In this document: piece after piece, positions 29,721-39,484 of the stretch
Position numbering within the stretch: position 1 is the stretch's first letter
Layout of the letters: each line of letters begins with the position of its first letter
Origin: Alistipes timonensis JC136
GTDB lineage: Bacteria; Bacteroidota; Bacteroidia; Bacteroidales; Rikenellaceae
Direction: 5' to 3'
NCBI RefSeq assembly: GCF_900107675.1
Contig: NZ_FNRI01000002.1
Span: 1 to 64,000, forward strand
DNA length: 64,000 nucleotides
Notes under the pieces: generated by a model
What the model saw: only the letters and a program-made list of their open reading frames with translations
Told to the model about the DNA's origin: nothing
The model's database searches: none
Translations under genes and position numbers: made by a program

Positions 29721-30419
29721 ATGATTCTGACGATTTATACGGCTACTACCATGATTATCATCGCCTATCTGCTGGGCTCGATTCCGAGCGCCGTGTGGAT
29801 AGGCAAGAAATACTACGGCATCGACATCCGCGAACACGGCTCGAAGAACGCCGGGACGACCAACACGCTCCGCGTGCTGGGCCGCCGGGCCGCCCTGCCG
29901 GTCTTCGCACTCGACTTCCTGAAAGGGTTCGTGGCCGTGACCCTCATCGAACTGATGCAGTACGACGACCTGATCGGCATGAACGACATCATCAACCTCA
30001 AAATCGGAGCCGTCTTCGCCGCCGTATTGGGCCATATCTTTCCGATCTTCGCGGGATTCCGCGGCGGCAAGGGCGTGGCCACGCTCGTCGGAGCCGTGAC
30101 GGGCATCTATCCGCCCGTAGCGCTGCTCTGCTTCGGCGTCTGGTTCGTGATGCTGATGGTCTCGCACTACGTGTCGCTCTCCTCAATGATCGCCGGATGC
30201 TGCTTTCCGGTCTTCACGCTCATCTCGCCCAAGGTCAACGGATCGGTCCCCTTCGTGGTCTTTTCGTTCGTGATCGCCATCCTGCTGATCTACACCCACC
30301 GCAAAAACATCGAGCGGCTGAAAGCCGGCACCGAGTCGAAAATATACATCTGGAAACCCCGGCACATAAACCCCGGCGAAAAACCGGAAAAGAAAGATAA
30401 GGAACACGACCGGGCCTAA
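29721..30419 (+). CDS. plsY: Acyl-phosphate:glycerol-3-phosphate acyltransferase
   Basis: A 232-residue inner-membrane enzyme with about five helices that makes lysophosphatidic acid from acyl-phosphate. All three PlsY motifs are present: LLGSIPSAVWIGK (residues 15-27), the phosphate-binding GSKNAGTTNTLRVLG (about 38-52) and GHIFPIFAGFRGGKGVATLVG (about 106-126). The charged C-terminal tail (KPEKKDKEHDRA) is cytoplasmic. It is followed after 117 bases by an acyl-CoA synthetase gene with its own promoter. Confidence 0.96.
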   Translation: MILTIYTATTMIIIAYLLGSIPSAVWIGKKYYGIDIREHGSKNAGTTNTLRVLGRRAALPVFALDFLKGFVAVTLIELMQYDDLIGMNDIINLKIGAVFAAVLGHIFPIFAGFRGGKGVATLVGAVTGIYPPVALLCFGVWFVMLMVSHYVSLSSMIAGCCFPVFTLISPKVNGSVPFVVFSFVIAILLIYTHRKNIERLKAGTESKIYIWKPRHINPGEKPEKKDKEHDRA

Positions 30420-30500
30420 CCCGGACCGCCTTTCAGGTGAAATTATCGGCCAAAAAGGATAATTTCCGCCGCCACATGCAACAAAAACGTTTTTTTACGT

Positions 30501-30508
30501 TATATTTG
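30501..30508 (+). promoter_or_regulatory. -7 box for the acyl-CoA synthetase gene
   Basis: TATATTTG, 29 bases before the ATG at 30537. Confidence 0.7.
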
Positions 30509-30536
30509 CGCCGCAATTGGCATTCAATGCAAAGAT

Positions 30537-32237
30537 ATGTTACAGGAGAACCTGCTGAAAATATACGAAACGAGTTTTCGCGAAAACCGTGAAATGTCGG
30601 CGCTCACCGACTATTTCAAGGACGAGACTTTTTCGTACTATGAAATGGCCAAGGAGATCGCCAAACTGCATCTGCTCTTCAAAAAAGCCGGCATCAAACA
30701 AGGCGACAAGATCGCGCTGATCGGACGCAACAATCCGCGCTGGTGTATCACCTACATAGGAACCATCACCTACGGCGCCGTGATCGTGCCGATCCTCCAG
30801 GATTTCACCCCCGCGGACGTCATCCACATCATCAACCATTCGGAAAGCCGCCTGCTGTTTCTGGGCGACAATTTCTGGGACGTGATCGAGGAGGACCAGA
30901 TCAAACGGATCGAGGCCGTCTTTTCGCTCACGGATTTCCATGTGGTATATGAGCGCGACGGCAAGTCGCTCACCAAGTTCCAGCGCGACATCGTGAAAAA
31001 CTACCGCGCCAAGTATCCGCGCGGATTCAGCATAAACGACATCAAATACCCCGAGATACCCAACGACCAGGTCGTCCTGCTCAACTACACCTCGGGTACG
31101 ACGGGCTACTCCAAAGGCGTGATGCTCACGGTGAACAACCTCACGGGCAACGTGGTGTTCGCCATGACGATGGTCAACACCCAGAACGGACAGCACTATT
31201 TCCAGAAAGGCGGACGCACGCTGTCGTTCCTGCCGCTGGCCCACGCCTACGGCTGCGCTTTCGATTTTCTGGCGCCGCTGGCCGTCGGCGGGCACATCAC
31301 CCTGTTGGGCAAGATCCCGGCGGCGAAGATACTGCTCGAAGCGATGGCCGTCGTGAAACCCACGATCATCTGCTGCGTGCCGATGATCCTCGAAAAGGTC
31401 TACCGCAAGCAGGTGCTCCCGATGCTGGAAAAGGGCCCGATGTCGATCGCCATGAAGATTCCGCTGCTCAACTCGGCCATCTATTCGGTGATCCGCAAGA
31501 AGCTGATGGACGCATTCGGCGGCAACGTCGGAATATTCATCGTCGGCGGCGCCCCCATGAACCAGGAAACCGAGTCGTTCCTGATGAAAATCAAATTCCC
31601 GATCACCATCGGCTACGGCATGACAGAGTGCGCCCCGCTCATCAGTTTCACCCCCGACAATGAATTCAAGGCGGGTTCGTGCGGCCGTTATCTGAAAGGG
31701 CTGCTCGAAGTGAAGATCGACTCGGCGAACCCCGAACACGAGGCCGGCGAGATCCTCGTCCGCGGCGAACACGTGATGAAGGGGTATTACAAGAACGATA
31801 AGGACACCCAGAAGGTTCTCGACGAGGAGGGATGGCTCCACACGGGCGACATGGCCACGATGGACCCTGACGGCACGCTCTACATCCGCGGCCGTTCGAA
31901 GACCATGATCCTCTCGGGCAACGGACAGAATATCTATCCCGAGGAGATCGAGGACAAGCTCAACAACATGTACCTCGTGCTCGAATCGCTGATCCTCGAA
32001 GGCGACAACGGACGTCTCAAAGCGTTGGTGGTTCCCGACTACGAACAGGCAGAGAACGAAGGCGTGGACAAACTGGAACTGCCGCAGATCATGCAGAACA
32101 ACCTGCAGGAACTCAACGCGCAGCTGGCCGCCTACGAACGGGTCGCCGAAATTACGATCTACCCCACCGAATTCGAGAAGACCCCCAAACGGAGTATCAA
32201 ACGCTACTTATACGCACCTTCACTATTGAATAAATAA
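30537..32237 (+). CDS. Long-chain-fatty-acid--CoA ligase (AMP-binding)
   Basis: A 566-residue ANL-superfamily adenylate-forming enzyme. The P-loop-like motif LNYTSGTTGYSKGVMLT is near residue 182, the A5 motif GYGMTECAPLISF near residue 360, and the hinge region HTGDMATMDPDGTLYIRGRSKTMILSGNGQNIYPEEIED near residue 440. The catalytic lysine region close to the end (EKTPKRSIKRY) is present. This arrangement matches the long-chain acyl-CoA synthetases of Bacteroidetes. Position after plsY suits membrane lipid metabolism. A structured region follows. Confidence 0.93.
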   Translation: MLQENLLKIYETSFRENREMSALTDYFKDETFSYYEMAKEIAKLHLLFKKAGIKQGDKIALIGRNNPRWCITYIGTITYGAVIVPILQDFTPADVIHIINHSESRLLFLGDNFWDVIEEDQIKRIEAVFSLTDFHVVYERDGKSLTKFQRDIVKNYRAKYPRGFSINDIKYPEIPNDQVVLLNYTSGTTGYSKGVMLTVNNLTGNVVFAMTMVNTQNGQHYFQKGGRTLSFLPLAHAYGCAFDFLAPLAVGGHITLLGKIPAAKILLEAMAVVKPTIICCVPMILEKVYRKQVLPMLEKGPMSIAMKIPLLNSAIYSVIRKKLMDAFGGNVGIFIVGGAPMNQETESFLMKIKFPITIGYGMTECAPLISFTPDNEFKAGSCGRYLKGLLEVKIDSANPEHEAGEILVRGEHVMKGYYKNDKDTQKVLDEEGWLHTGDMATMDPDGTLYIRGRSKTMILSGNGQNIYPEEIEDKLNNMYLVLESLILEGDNGRLKALVVPDYEQAENEGVDKLELPQIMQNNLQELNAQLAAYERVAEITIYPTEFEKTPKRSIKRYLYAPSLLNK

Positions 32238-32246
32238 ACGACCCAG

Positions 32247-32350
32247 GCAGGTAACCACTTGGATTCTCTATCCCAAATTCTTCATAGTCACTTGAATCCA
32301 ATTTCTAACAAATGAGGCGTCACTAATTAGTTCGGTTACCTGCTTTTTTC
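32247..32350 (+). terminator. Unusual extended hairpin terminator after the acyl-CoA synthetase
   Basis: Outer arms GCAGGTAACC (32247-32256) and GGTTACCTGC (32334-32343) are followed by TTTTTTC. Inside, TTGGATTC (32259-32266) pairs with GAATCCAA (32294-32301). The loop is far longer than in an ordinary terminator, so a small stable RNA is an alternative reading. Confidence 0.6.
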
Positions 32351-32353
32351 ATT

Positions 32354-32382
32354 CCCCCGGCTCCTGCGAGCCGGGGTTTTTC
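32354..32382 (+). terminator. Second terminator
   Basis: CCCCGGCTC / GAGCCGGGG with a 4-nt loop and a T run. Confidence 0.85.
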
Positions 32383-32563
32383 TGTAACAGGAGTGTGCAT
32401 CTGCTTTATGACGCCTCCTTCCTCAATATTAAATATATTTTCTTGTACTTTTTATAGGATGAGTAAAATTTTTTCTTATATTTGCAATAGTCCGTGGGCA
32501 GAGAGAGCGGCACGTTGTTTAATTCAAGCCTCATCAATGATATAACGAATACCTCAACCGGAT
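32383..32563 (+). promoter_or_regulatory. Promoter region of the Tricorn-like protease gene
   Basis: A -7 box TATATTTG lies at 32477-32484 in an AT-rich stretch; about 80 bases of leader follow before the ATG at 32564. No gene was seen in the 326-base gap from 32238 to 32563. Confidence 0.6.
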
Positions 32564-35500
32564 ATGAACCTGCGAATTATAAGTCTGCTGTATGCTTTAA
32601 TTCTTGCTTTCCCGATCAAAGCAGCGCCACTCTGGTTGCATTATCCTGCCATATCTCCGGACGGTTCGCAGATCGCCTTTACCTATAAAGGTCATATATA
32701 TGTAGTTTCAACGCGCCAAGGGGGGGGGGGAATTCGCCCGTTCTGTTACATCGGATGATAGTTACGCCTGCTATCCCGTCTGGTCTCCCGATTCGAAAAC
32801 GTTAGCCTACGCCTGCGATCGGTTCGGCAATTTCGACATCTTCACCGTCCCCGCCTCAGGGGGTGTTCCCACACGCATAACAACACATTCGGCACACGAA
32901 ACGCCTTTCGCGTTCTCGAACGACGGCCGCAGCATCTATTTCGGAGCCGCCATTTCCGATGCGGCGGAAAGCGCTCTTTTCCCGAAAGGTTCCATGGAGG
33001 AACTCTATCGCGTCAGCATTCGGGGAGGCCGCTATGAACGTGTACTGGGCACACCGGCCCAATGGATATGTTTGGGCAATGACGGAAAATCATTCCTCTA
33101 CCAGGATCGCAAAGGCGGGGAAAACGAATGGCGCAAGCACCACACCTCTTCCGTCGCACGCGACATCTGGAATTACGACACCGTTTCGGGCAAACACACC
33201 CGCCTGACGACCTGGGAGGGCGAGGATCGCAATCCCCGGTACTCGCCGGACAACCGTTCCGTCTATTTCCTGAGCGAACGCAGCGGGAGTTTCAACGTCT
33301 GGAACATGCCTGCCGACAATCCGTCGGAAGCCCGGCAGGTGACTTTCTTCAAAACCCACCCGGTGAGGTTCCTGACGATCTCCCGCGACGGAACGCTCTG
33401 TTTCGGCTACAACGGCGAAATATATACGTTGGACAGCGGCTCCCCGTCGCCCCGGAGACTCGACGTAAAAATCGTCTCCGGAGAACCGGCGGACAAGTAT
33501 GCAAGACTGCCGGTCAAGGAGGGGCATGACGTAACCGTTTCCCCCGACGGCAGGCAGATCGCCTTCGTTTCACGCGGCGAGATTTTCGTGACATCGGCCG
33601 CATACAACACGACACGACGCATAACGACCACTGCGGAGGCGGAAGAAAATCCCGATTTCGCCGCCGACAACCGCACGCTGGCCTACGCTTCTGAACGCGA
33701 CGGTCATTGGAACATCTACACGGCGGCGATCGTCCGGGACGAAGATCCCGATTTTCCGAATGCGACGGTGCTCGAAGAGAAACCGCTGTTCAAAGCGGGG
33801 AAAACCGACCGGACATGCCCGAAATACTCTCCCGACGGAAAGGAACTGGCCTTTGTGGAAGACCGCTGCCGTCTGATGGTTCTGAACCTCGCCAGCGGCA
33901 GGACCCGCAGGATCACCGACGGCGAACGGGCGTATTCCACCGACGGAAACATGGATTACGCATGGTCGCCCGACGGCAAATGGTTCGCCCTCAGCTATAC
34001 GGGCAACCGTCATCACCCCTATTCCGACATCGGCCTCGTCAGCGCTCAGGGCGGTCCGATCCGCAACATCACCAACACGGGTTATTTCGACCGGCAGCCG
34101 GTATGGTCGCCGGACGGGAACGCGATTCTCTTTTCGTCGGACCGCTACGGCATGCGCAGCCACGCCTCGTGGGGGTCGCTGCACGATGTCATGATCGTCT
34201 ACCTCAACCGCAGGGCCTATGAGACCGCGCGGATGAGCGAGGAGGAGTACGCATTCCACAAGGAGGCCGAAAAGCGTTCCGGGAAGGACTGCGAAACAAA
34301 AGACTCCGAAAAAGAGAGTGATTCCCCGAAAGATATCATCGTGGAACTGGACGGTATCGAGGAACGCATCGTACGTCTTACGCCCTTTTCCGGCAACCTG
34401 CGCGGATACACGCTCGACAAAAAGGGCGAACATCTCTATTACTCGATGTCGTACGGAGCCGCCTACGACATCTGGCAGCTGAATCTGCGCAGCCGGGAAA
34501 ACAAGGCGCTGCACAAAGGACTGGGCGGAACGCTTGTCTGGGACGGCCGGATGGAGACGCTTTTCAGTTTCGGGCGCGGAATGAAGAAGTTCAAAAACGG
34601 AACCGGCGCGGCGGAAACCGTACAGCCGAACGGCGTCCTGCAACTCGACCGGCGCGCCGAGCGGGCCTATATGTTCGACCGCATCCGCCGCCAGGAGCGG
34701 GAGCGATTCTATGAGGAGTCGATGCACGGCGTCGACTGGGAGGCGATGTGCCGCAATTACGAACGTTTCCTGCCGCATATCACCAACGACTACGATTTTG
34801 CCGAGATGGCCAGCGAACTGCTCGGAGAACTGAACGTCTCCCATACCGGATGCCGTTACAGCCGCCCGGCGAGCCCCGATGACGACGCCACGGCCGATCT
34901 GGGGCTGATTTTCGATTTCAGCTACCGCGGCGACGGACTTCTCGTGGCCGAGGTGGTCGCAGGAGCGCCGTTCGACAGGGCGTCGTCAGATGTCGAGGCC
35001 GGAGACATCGTGGAGCGGATCAACGGACGGGAGATTCCGGCCGGAGCCGATTTCCATCCCCTGCTGAATCACCTCGCCGGACAGCGCACGCTGGTTTCCC
35101 TCTACCGGCCGTCGGCCGGAAAACGCTGGGACGAAACGGTGGTTCCCATCTCTCAGGGCGCACTTTCGAAACTGCTGTACAAACGTTGGGTGAAACGGCG
35201 GGCCGCCGATGTCGAACGGCTTTCGAACGGCCGTTTGGGATACGTCCACATCGAGTCGATGGGCGACGCCAGTTTCCGCACGGTATACGCCGACATGCTG
35301 GGCCGCTACAACCATTGCGAAGGAATCGTCGTCGATACCCGGTTCAATGGCGGAGGAAGATTGCATGAGGACATTGAAATCCTGCTCAGCGGGGAAAAAT
35401 ACCTGACCCAGGTCATCCGCGGCAAGGAAGCCTGCGACATGCCGAGCCGGCGGTGGAACAAGCCTTCGGTCATGCTCACCTGCGAAGCGAACTACTCGAA

Positions 35501-35807
35501 CGCCCACGGAACCCCCTGGGTCTATCAGTACCGTAAAATCGGTAAAGTGGTGGGAATGCCTGTCCCGGGAACCATGACGAGCGTGTCGTGGGAGCGGTTG
35601 CAGAATCCCGCCCTCGTTTTCGGCATTCCGGTCGTCGGCTACCGCACGGCATCGGGAGCGTATCTCGAAAATTCGCAGTTGGAACCGGATGTAGTGGTCG
35701 CCAACACCCCCGAACTGGTGGTATGCGGCCGGGACGAACAGTTGGAGCAGGCGGTAAAGACGCTGCTCGAACAGATCGACGCCCCCGCCGGACACCGATA
35801 CCGATGA
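32564..35807 (+). pseudogene. Tricorn-like S41 peptidase, frameshifted in an 11-G tract
   Basis: Two frames make one protein of about 1080 residues. The first part has a signal peptide (MNLRIISLLYALILAFPIKAAP) and a TolB-like start (YPAISPDGSQIAFTYKGHIYVVS). The frame breaks at a run of 11 G (32720-32730). One G fewer restores it directly, reading SVTSDDSYACYPVWSPDSKTLAYACD and on into the main open part, which starts by its first in-frame ATG at 32994. Then come beta-propeller repeats (SPDGK, SPDN), a PDZ domain (ADLGLIFDFSYRGDGLLVAEV) and the S41 catalytic region with EANYSNAHGTPW, whose Ser matches the Tricorn nucleophile. The intact protein would be an exported protease. The tract may be phase-variable, a true mutation or a sequencing error. 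Confidence 0.8.
32720..32730 (+). repeat. Homopolymer of 11 G in a coding region
   Basis: Eleven consecutive G in codons 53-56 of the protease gene. Ten, seven or thirteen G would keep the two halves in one frame. Confidence 0.9.
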
Positions 35808-36148
35808 CCGTCGCCGGGCGGCGCTCCCGTCGCATCGCCGCCGCGTACGGAAACTCCCCGACCGTCAAAACACCGCACGCACCCGCGTGTACTTCATTCA
35901 TTAACCCAAAAGCCATATTATGGACAAAATCGTCTCTTCCTTGTTGCTTTCCCCGCATATACACTGCCCGGGGAAGGGATTTCGGTTCACCCGGAAACAG
36001 ACGGCCGGCGCTGCGGAGGCAGCCGGGCCGATCTCGCCGAAGGGGGCGCCGCACGAACCCCGAGCGTCTCTTTCCGTCCCGATCCCCGGTTGCGAAGCCT
36101 CCTTTCTAATTCCATGAACGGTATGTATTAACCCAATTTCACTCCTCT
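35808..36148 (+). other. Gap before the susC-like gene, with a doubtful 65-codon frame
   Basis: Between the protease and the SusC-like gene I see no confident gene. An open frame at 35920-36117 (65 codons) has no recognisable domain and an Arg/Pro/Ser-rich GC-driven composition. The bases before it (ATTAACCCAAAAGCCATATT) resemble those before the SusC-like start (TTAACCCAATTTCACTCC), so a remnant of a similar leader is possible. No clear -7 box was found. Confidence 0.4.
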
Positions 36149-39100
36149 ATGATAAAAAAATTACTTTTATCGCTGTCGGCGGTTTTCTGTATGACGGCGG
36201 TTTGGGCCCAAACCCAGACGGTCAAAGGTCGTGTCGTCGATGAGAACGACGCACCCGTCATCGGTGCGACCGTCGTCGTCAAGGATCGCCCGACTATCGG
36301 CACCTCGACCGATGTCAAAGGTGAATTCGTTCTTTCGGGAGTTCCCCAGAAGGGGAAGCTCCAAATCTCCTACGTGGGCTACAAAACCCAGGATGCAGAC
36401 ATCGCCGCAACCCCTGTCAAGGTGAAACTCGAACCCGATTCCCAGGCCGTCGAAGCCGTCGTGGTAACGGGTATGACCAAAATGGACAAGCGGCTGTTCA
36501 CGGGAGCCGCCGATCAGCTGATCGCCGACGACGTGAAACTGGCCGGTATGGCAGACATCAGCCGCGGTCTGGAAGGCCGGTCGGCCGGCGTGTCCGTCCA
36601 GAACGTATCCGGCACGTTCGGCACGGCGCCGAAGATCCGCGTGCGCGGCGCAACGTCGATCTACGGCAGTTCGAAACCCCTGTGGGTCGTTGACGGCGTC
36701 ATCATGGAGGACATCGTCGACATCGACGCCGACGACCTCTCTTCGGGCGACGCCACGACGCTCATCGCGTCGGCCATCGCCGGGCTCAACGCCGAGGACA
36801 TCGAAAGCTTCAACATCCTCAAAGACGGTTCCGCCACTTCGATCTACGGAGCACGCGCCATGGCGGGCGTGATCGTCATCACCACCAAGCGAGGCCGCGC
36901 CGGCGTCAGCACCATCAATTACACCGGTGAATTCACCTACCGCATGATCCCGTCCTACAAAAACTTCAACATCATGAACTCGCAGGATCAGATGTCGGTG
37001 TACATGGACATGCAGCGGAAAGGATGGCTCAACCTCGCCGAAACCATCACCGACTCGGAGTACGGCGTGTTCGGCAAGATGTACCAGCTGATTGCGGCCG
37101 GCCGCTTGCAGAACGATGATTTGAGCACGTCGAACTACCTGCGTGCGGCGGAATACCGCAATACGAACTGGTTCAAGGAACTGTTCAACAACAACGTCAT
37201 GCACACCCATTCGGTGAGTCTCTCCTCCGGCACGGAGAAATCGTCCTACTACGCTTCGCTGAGCGCCATGAGCGATCCGGGATGGACGAAGACCAGCAAG
37301 GTCGAGCGTTACACGGCCAATGTCAACGCGACCTTCAACATTTTCAGGAACCTGTCGCTGAACCTGATCTCCAACGGCGCCTACCGCAAGCAGAAGGCCC
37401 CGGGAACCCTGTCGTCGGCAACCGATTACGTCACGGGCGTCGTGAAGCGGGATTTCGACATCAACCCCTATTCCTACGCGCTCAACACCTCGCGGACGCT
37501 CGACCCCAAAGAGTTCTACACGCGCAACTACGCCCCCTTCAACATTCTGCACGAACTGGACAACAACTACATCGACCTTTCGGTCGTCGAAACCAAATTC
37601 CAGGCGGAGCTGAAATGGACGCCCGTCGAAGGACTCGATCTGAGCGCCCTGGGAGCCGTGAAATACCAGGCTTCGATGCAGGAGCACAATATCACCGAAT
37701 CCTCGAACCAGTCGGTCGCCTACCGCACGATCGAACCCACCACCGTCCGCGACAAGAATCCGTATCTCTACAAGGACCCGGACAACCCCTATGCCGTGCC
37801 GGTGACCGTACTGCCCGTCGGCGGTATCTACGAGCGCACGGACAACAAGATGCTCTCGTACGACTTCCGCGCTTCGGCGACTTACAACAAGACATTCAAC
37901 AACACGCATATCATCAACCTCTACGGCGGTATGTCGGTCAACAAGATCGACCGCCACAACACCTGGTTCCGCGGCTGGGGTCTCCAATACGACATGGGCA
38001 TGCAGCCCTATTACGATTACCTCGCCTTCAAGCAGGGCATGGAGAACAGCAGCAAGTACTACACGATCGGCGACACGTTCTACCGCGAGGTGGCCTTCTT
38101 CTTCAACGGCACCTACTCGTACAAGGGACGTTACACCGTCAACGGCACGTACCGCTACGAGGGGACCAACAAGATGGGAAAGAGCCGCCGGGCCCGCTGG
38201 CTGCCCACCTGGAACATTTCCGGGGCATGGAATGTCCATGAAGAGAAGTTTTTCGACAAGATACGCCCCGCGCTGTCGCACCTGTCGCTCAAAGCGTCCT
38301 ATTCGCTGACCGCCGACCGCGGCCCGTCGTACGTAACCAACTCGCTGGCCGTCATCGAGGCGACGACGCCGTGGCGTCCGTCCAGCGGCGACAGCGAGAC
38401 GGGTCTCAAAGTCTCGAACCTGGAAAACGCACAGCTCACCTACGAGAAGAAGCACGAGCTCAACCTCGGCGTCGACGCCGGGTTCGTCAACAACCGCATC
38501 AACCTGGCCGTGGATTGGTACAAGCGTAACAATTTCGACCTGATCGGCACGGTTACGACGCAGGGCATCGGCGGCGAAGTCTCCAAATACGGCAACGTCG
38601 CGGAGATGAAATCGAACGGTGTAGAGGTCAGCCTTTCGACCAAGAACATCCAGACGAAGAATTTCAGTTGGACCACCAATTTCATCTACTCGCACATCCA
38701 CAACGAGGTCACCAAACTCGAAACCTCCACCCGTGCGATGACGCTGGTGTCCGGAACCGGATTTACGATGGAGGGCTATCCCGCGCGTTCGCTCTTCTCG
38801 TTCCAGTTCGCGGGTCTGGGCGAAACCGGACTGCCGGTGGTCGTCAACACGGAGGGCAAGCTCAGCTCCACCTCTTTCAACTTCCAGGACAGCAACGAAA
38901 AGAATCTGAAGCAAAATCTTGTCTACTCCGGACCGGTCGATCCGACCGATCTGGGCAGCTTCGGCAATACGTTCCAGTACAAGGGATGGCGGCTGAACGT
39001 CTTCATGACCTATTCATTCGGCAACGTCGTACGCCTGAACCCGGTTTTCAGCAGCATCTACTCGGACCTCGACGCCATGCCCCGCGAATTCAAGAACCGC

Positions 39101-39457
39101 TGGATGATCTCCGGCGACGAGTACGTTACGGACATCCCCGCCATCGCCTCGAAACGCCAGCGCCAGCTCAACTCCTCGATCTCGTACGGATACAGCGCCT
39201 ATAACTACTCGACGGCCCGCATCGCCAAGGGCGACTTCATCCGCATGAAGGAGATTTCGCTTTCGTACGACTTCCCGAAGAGCCTCATTTCGAAACTGCG
39301 CCTGTCGTCGCTTTCACTCAAGCTCCAGGCCACGAACCTGTTCCTGATCTATGCCGACAAGAAGCTCAACGGCCAGGACCCCGAGTTCTACAACACGGGC
39401 GGCGTGGCAGCTCCCGTGCCGCGTCAGTTCACGCTCACGGTACGTATCGGCTTATAA
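36149..39457 (+). CDS. SusC/RagA family TonB-linked outer-membrane protein
   Basis: An 1102-residue SusC-type receptor. The signal peptide ends at VWAQT. The N-terminal carboxypeptidase-regulatory-like domain is VKGRVVDENDAPVIGATVVVKDRPTIGTSTDVKGEFVLSGVP (about residues 24-65), the TonB box EAVVVTGM is near residue 102, and the plug carries KIRVRGATSIYGSSKPLWVVDGVIMED and the family signature ATSIYGARAMAGVIVITTKRG. A 22-stranded barrel ends with FTLTVRIGL. It pairs with the SusD-like gene 27 bases downstream to import a glycan or peptide; the substrate is unknown. No sigma/anti-sigma genes are adjacent. Confidence 0.96.
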   Translation: MIKKLLLSLSAVFCMTAVWAQTQTVKGRVVDENDAPVIGATVVVKDRPTIGTSTDVKGEFVLSGVPQKGKLQISYVGYKTQDADIAATPVKVKLEPDSQAVEAVVVTGMTKMDKRLFTGAADQLIADDVKLAGMADISRGLEGRSAGVSVQNVSGTFGTAPKIRVRGATSIYGSSKPLWVVDGVIMEDIVDIDADDLSSGDATTLIASAIAGLNAEDIESFNILKDGSATSIYGARAMAGVIVITTKRGRAGVSTINYTGEFTYRMIPSYKNFNIMNSQDQMSVYMDMQRKGWLNLAETITDSEYGVFGKMYQLIAAGRLQNDDLSTSNYLRAAEYRNTNWFKELFNNNVMHTHSVSLSSGTEKSSYYASLSAMSDPGWTKTSKVERYTANVNATFNIFRNLSLNLISNGAYRKQKAPGTLSSATDYVTGVVKRDFDINPYSYALNTSRTLDPKEFYTRNYAPFNILHELDNNYIDLSVVETKFQAELKWTPVEGLDLSALGAVKYQASMQEHNITESSNQSVAYRTIEPTTVRDKNPYLYKDPDNPYAVPVTVLPVGGIYERTDNKMLSYDFRASATYNKTFNNTHIINLYGGMSVNKIDRHNTWFRGWGLQYDMGMQPYYDYLAFKQGMENSSKYYTIGDTFYREVAFFFNGTYSYKGRYTVNGTYRYEGTNKMGKSRRARWLPTWNISGAWNVHEEKFFDKIRPALSHLSLKASYSLTADRGPSYVTNSLAVIEATTPWRPSSGDSETGLKVSNLENAQLTYEKKHELNLGVDAGFVNNRINLAVDWYKRNNFDLIGTVTTQGIGGEVSKYGNVAEMKSNGVEVSLSTKNIQTKNFSWTTNFIYSHIHNEVTKLETSTRAMTLVSGTGFTMEGYPARSLFSFQFAGLGETGLPVVVNTEGKLSSTSFNFQDSNEKNLKQNLVYSGPVDPTDLGSFGNTFQYKGWRLNVFMTYSFGNVVRLNPVFSSIYSDLDAMPREFKNRWMISGDEYVTDIPAIASKRQRQLNSSISYGYSAYNYSTARIAKGDFIRMKEISLSYDFPKSLISKLRLSSLSLKLQATNLFLIYADKKLNGQDPEFYNTGGVAAPVPRQFTLTVRIGL

Positions 39458-39484
39458 CCCCCGGTCATTCAAAAAAAGATTCCT

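Noticed and set aside
35920..36117. 65-codon gene before the SusC-like gene
   Set aside because: No motif, GC-driven composition and no promoter; the leader similarity alone is not enough.
36167..38914. Open frame of 915 codons antisense to the SusC-like gene
   Set aside because: The plus-strand frame has all SusC signatures; the antisense frame has no motif.
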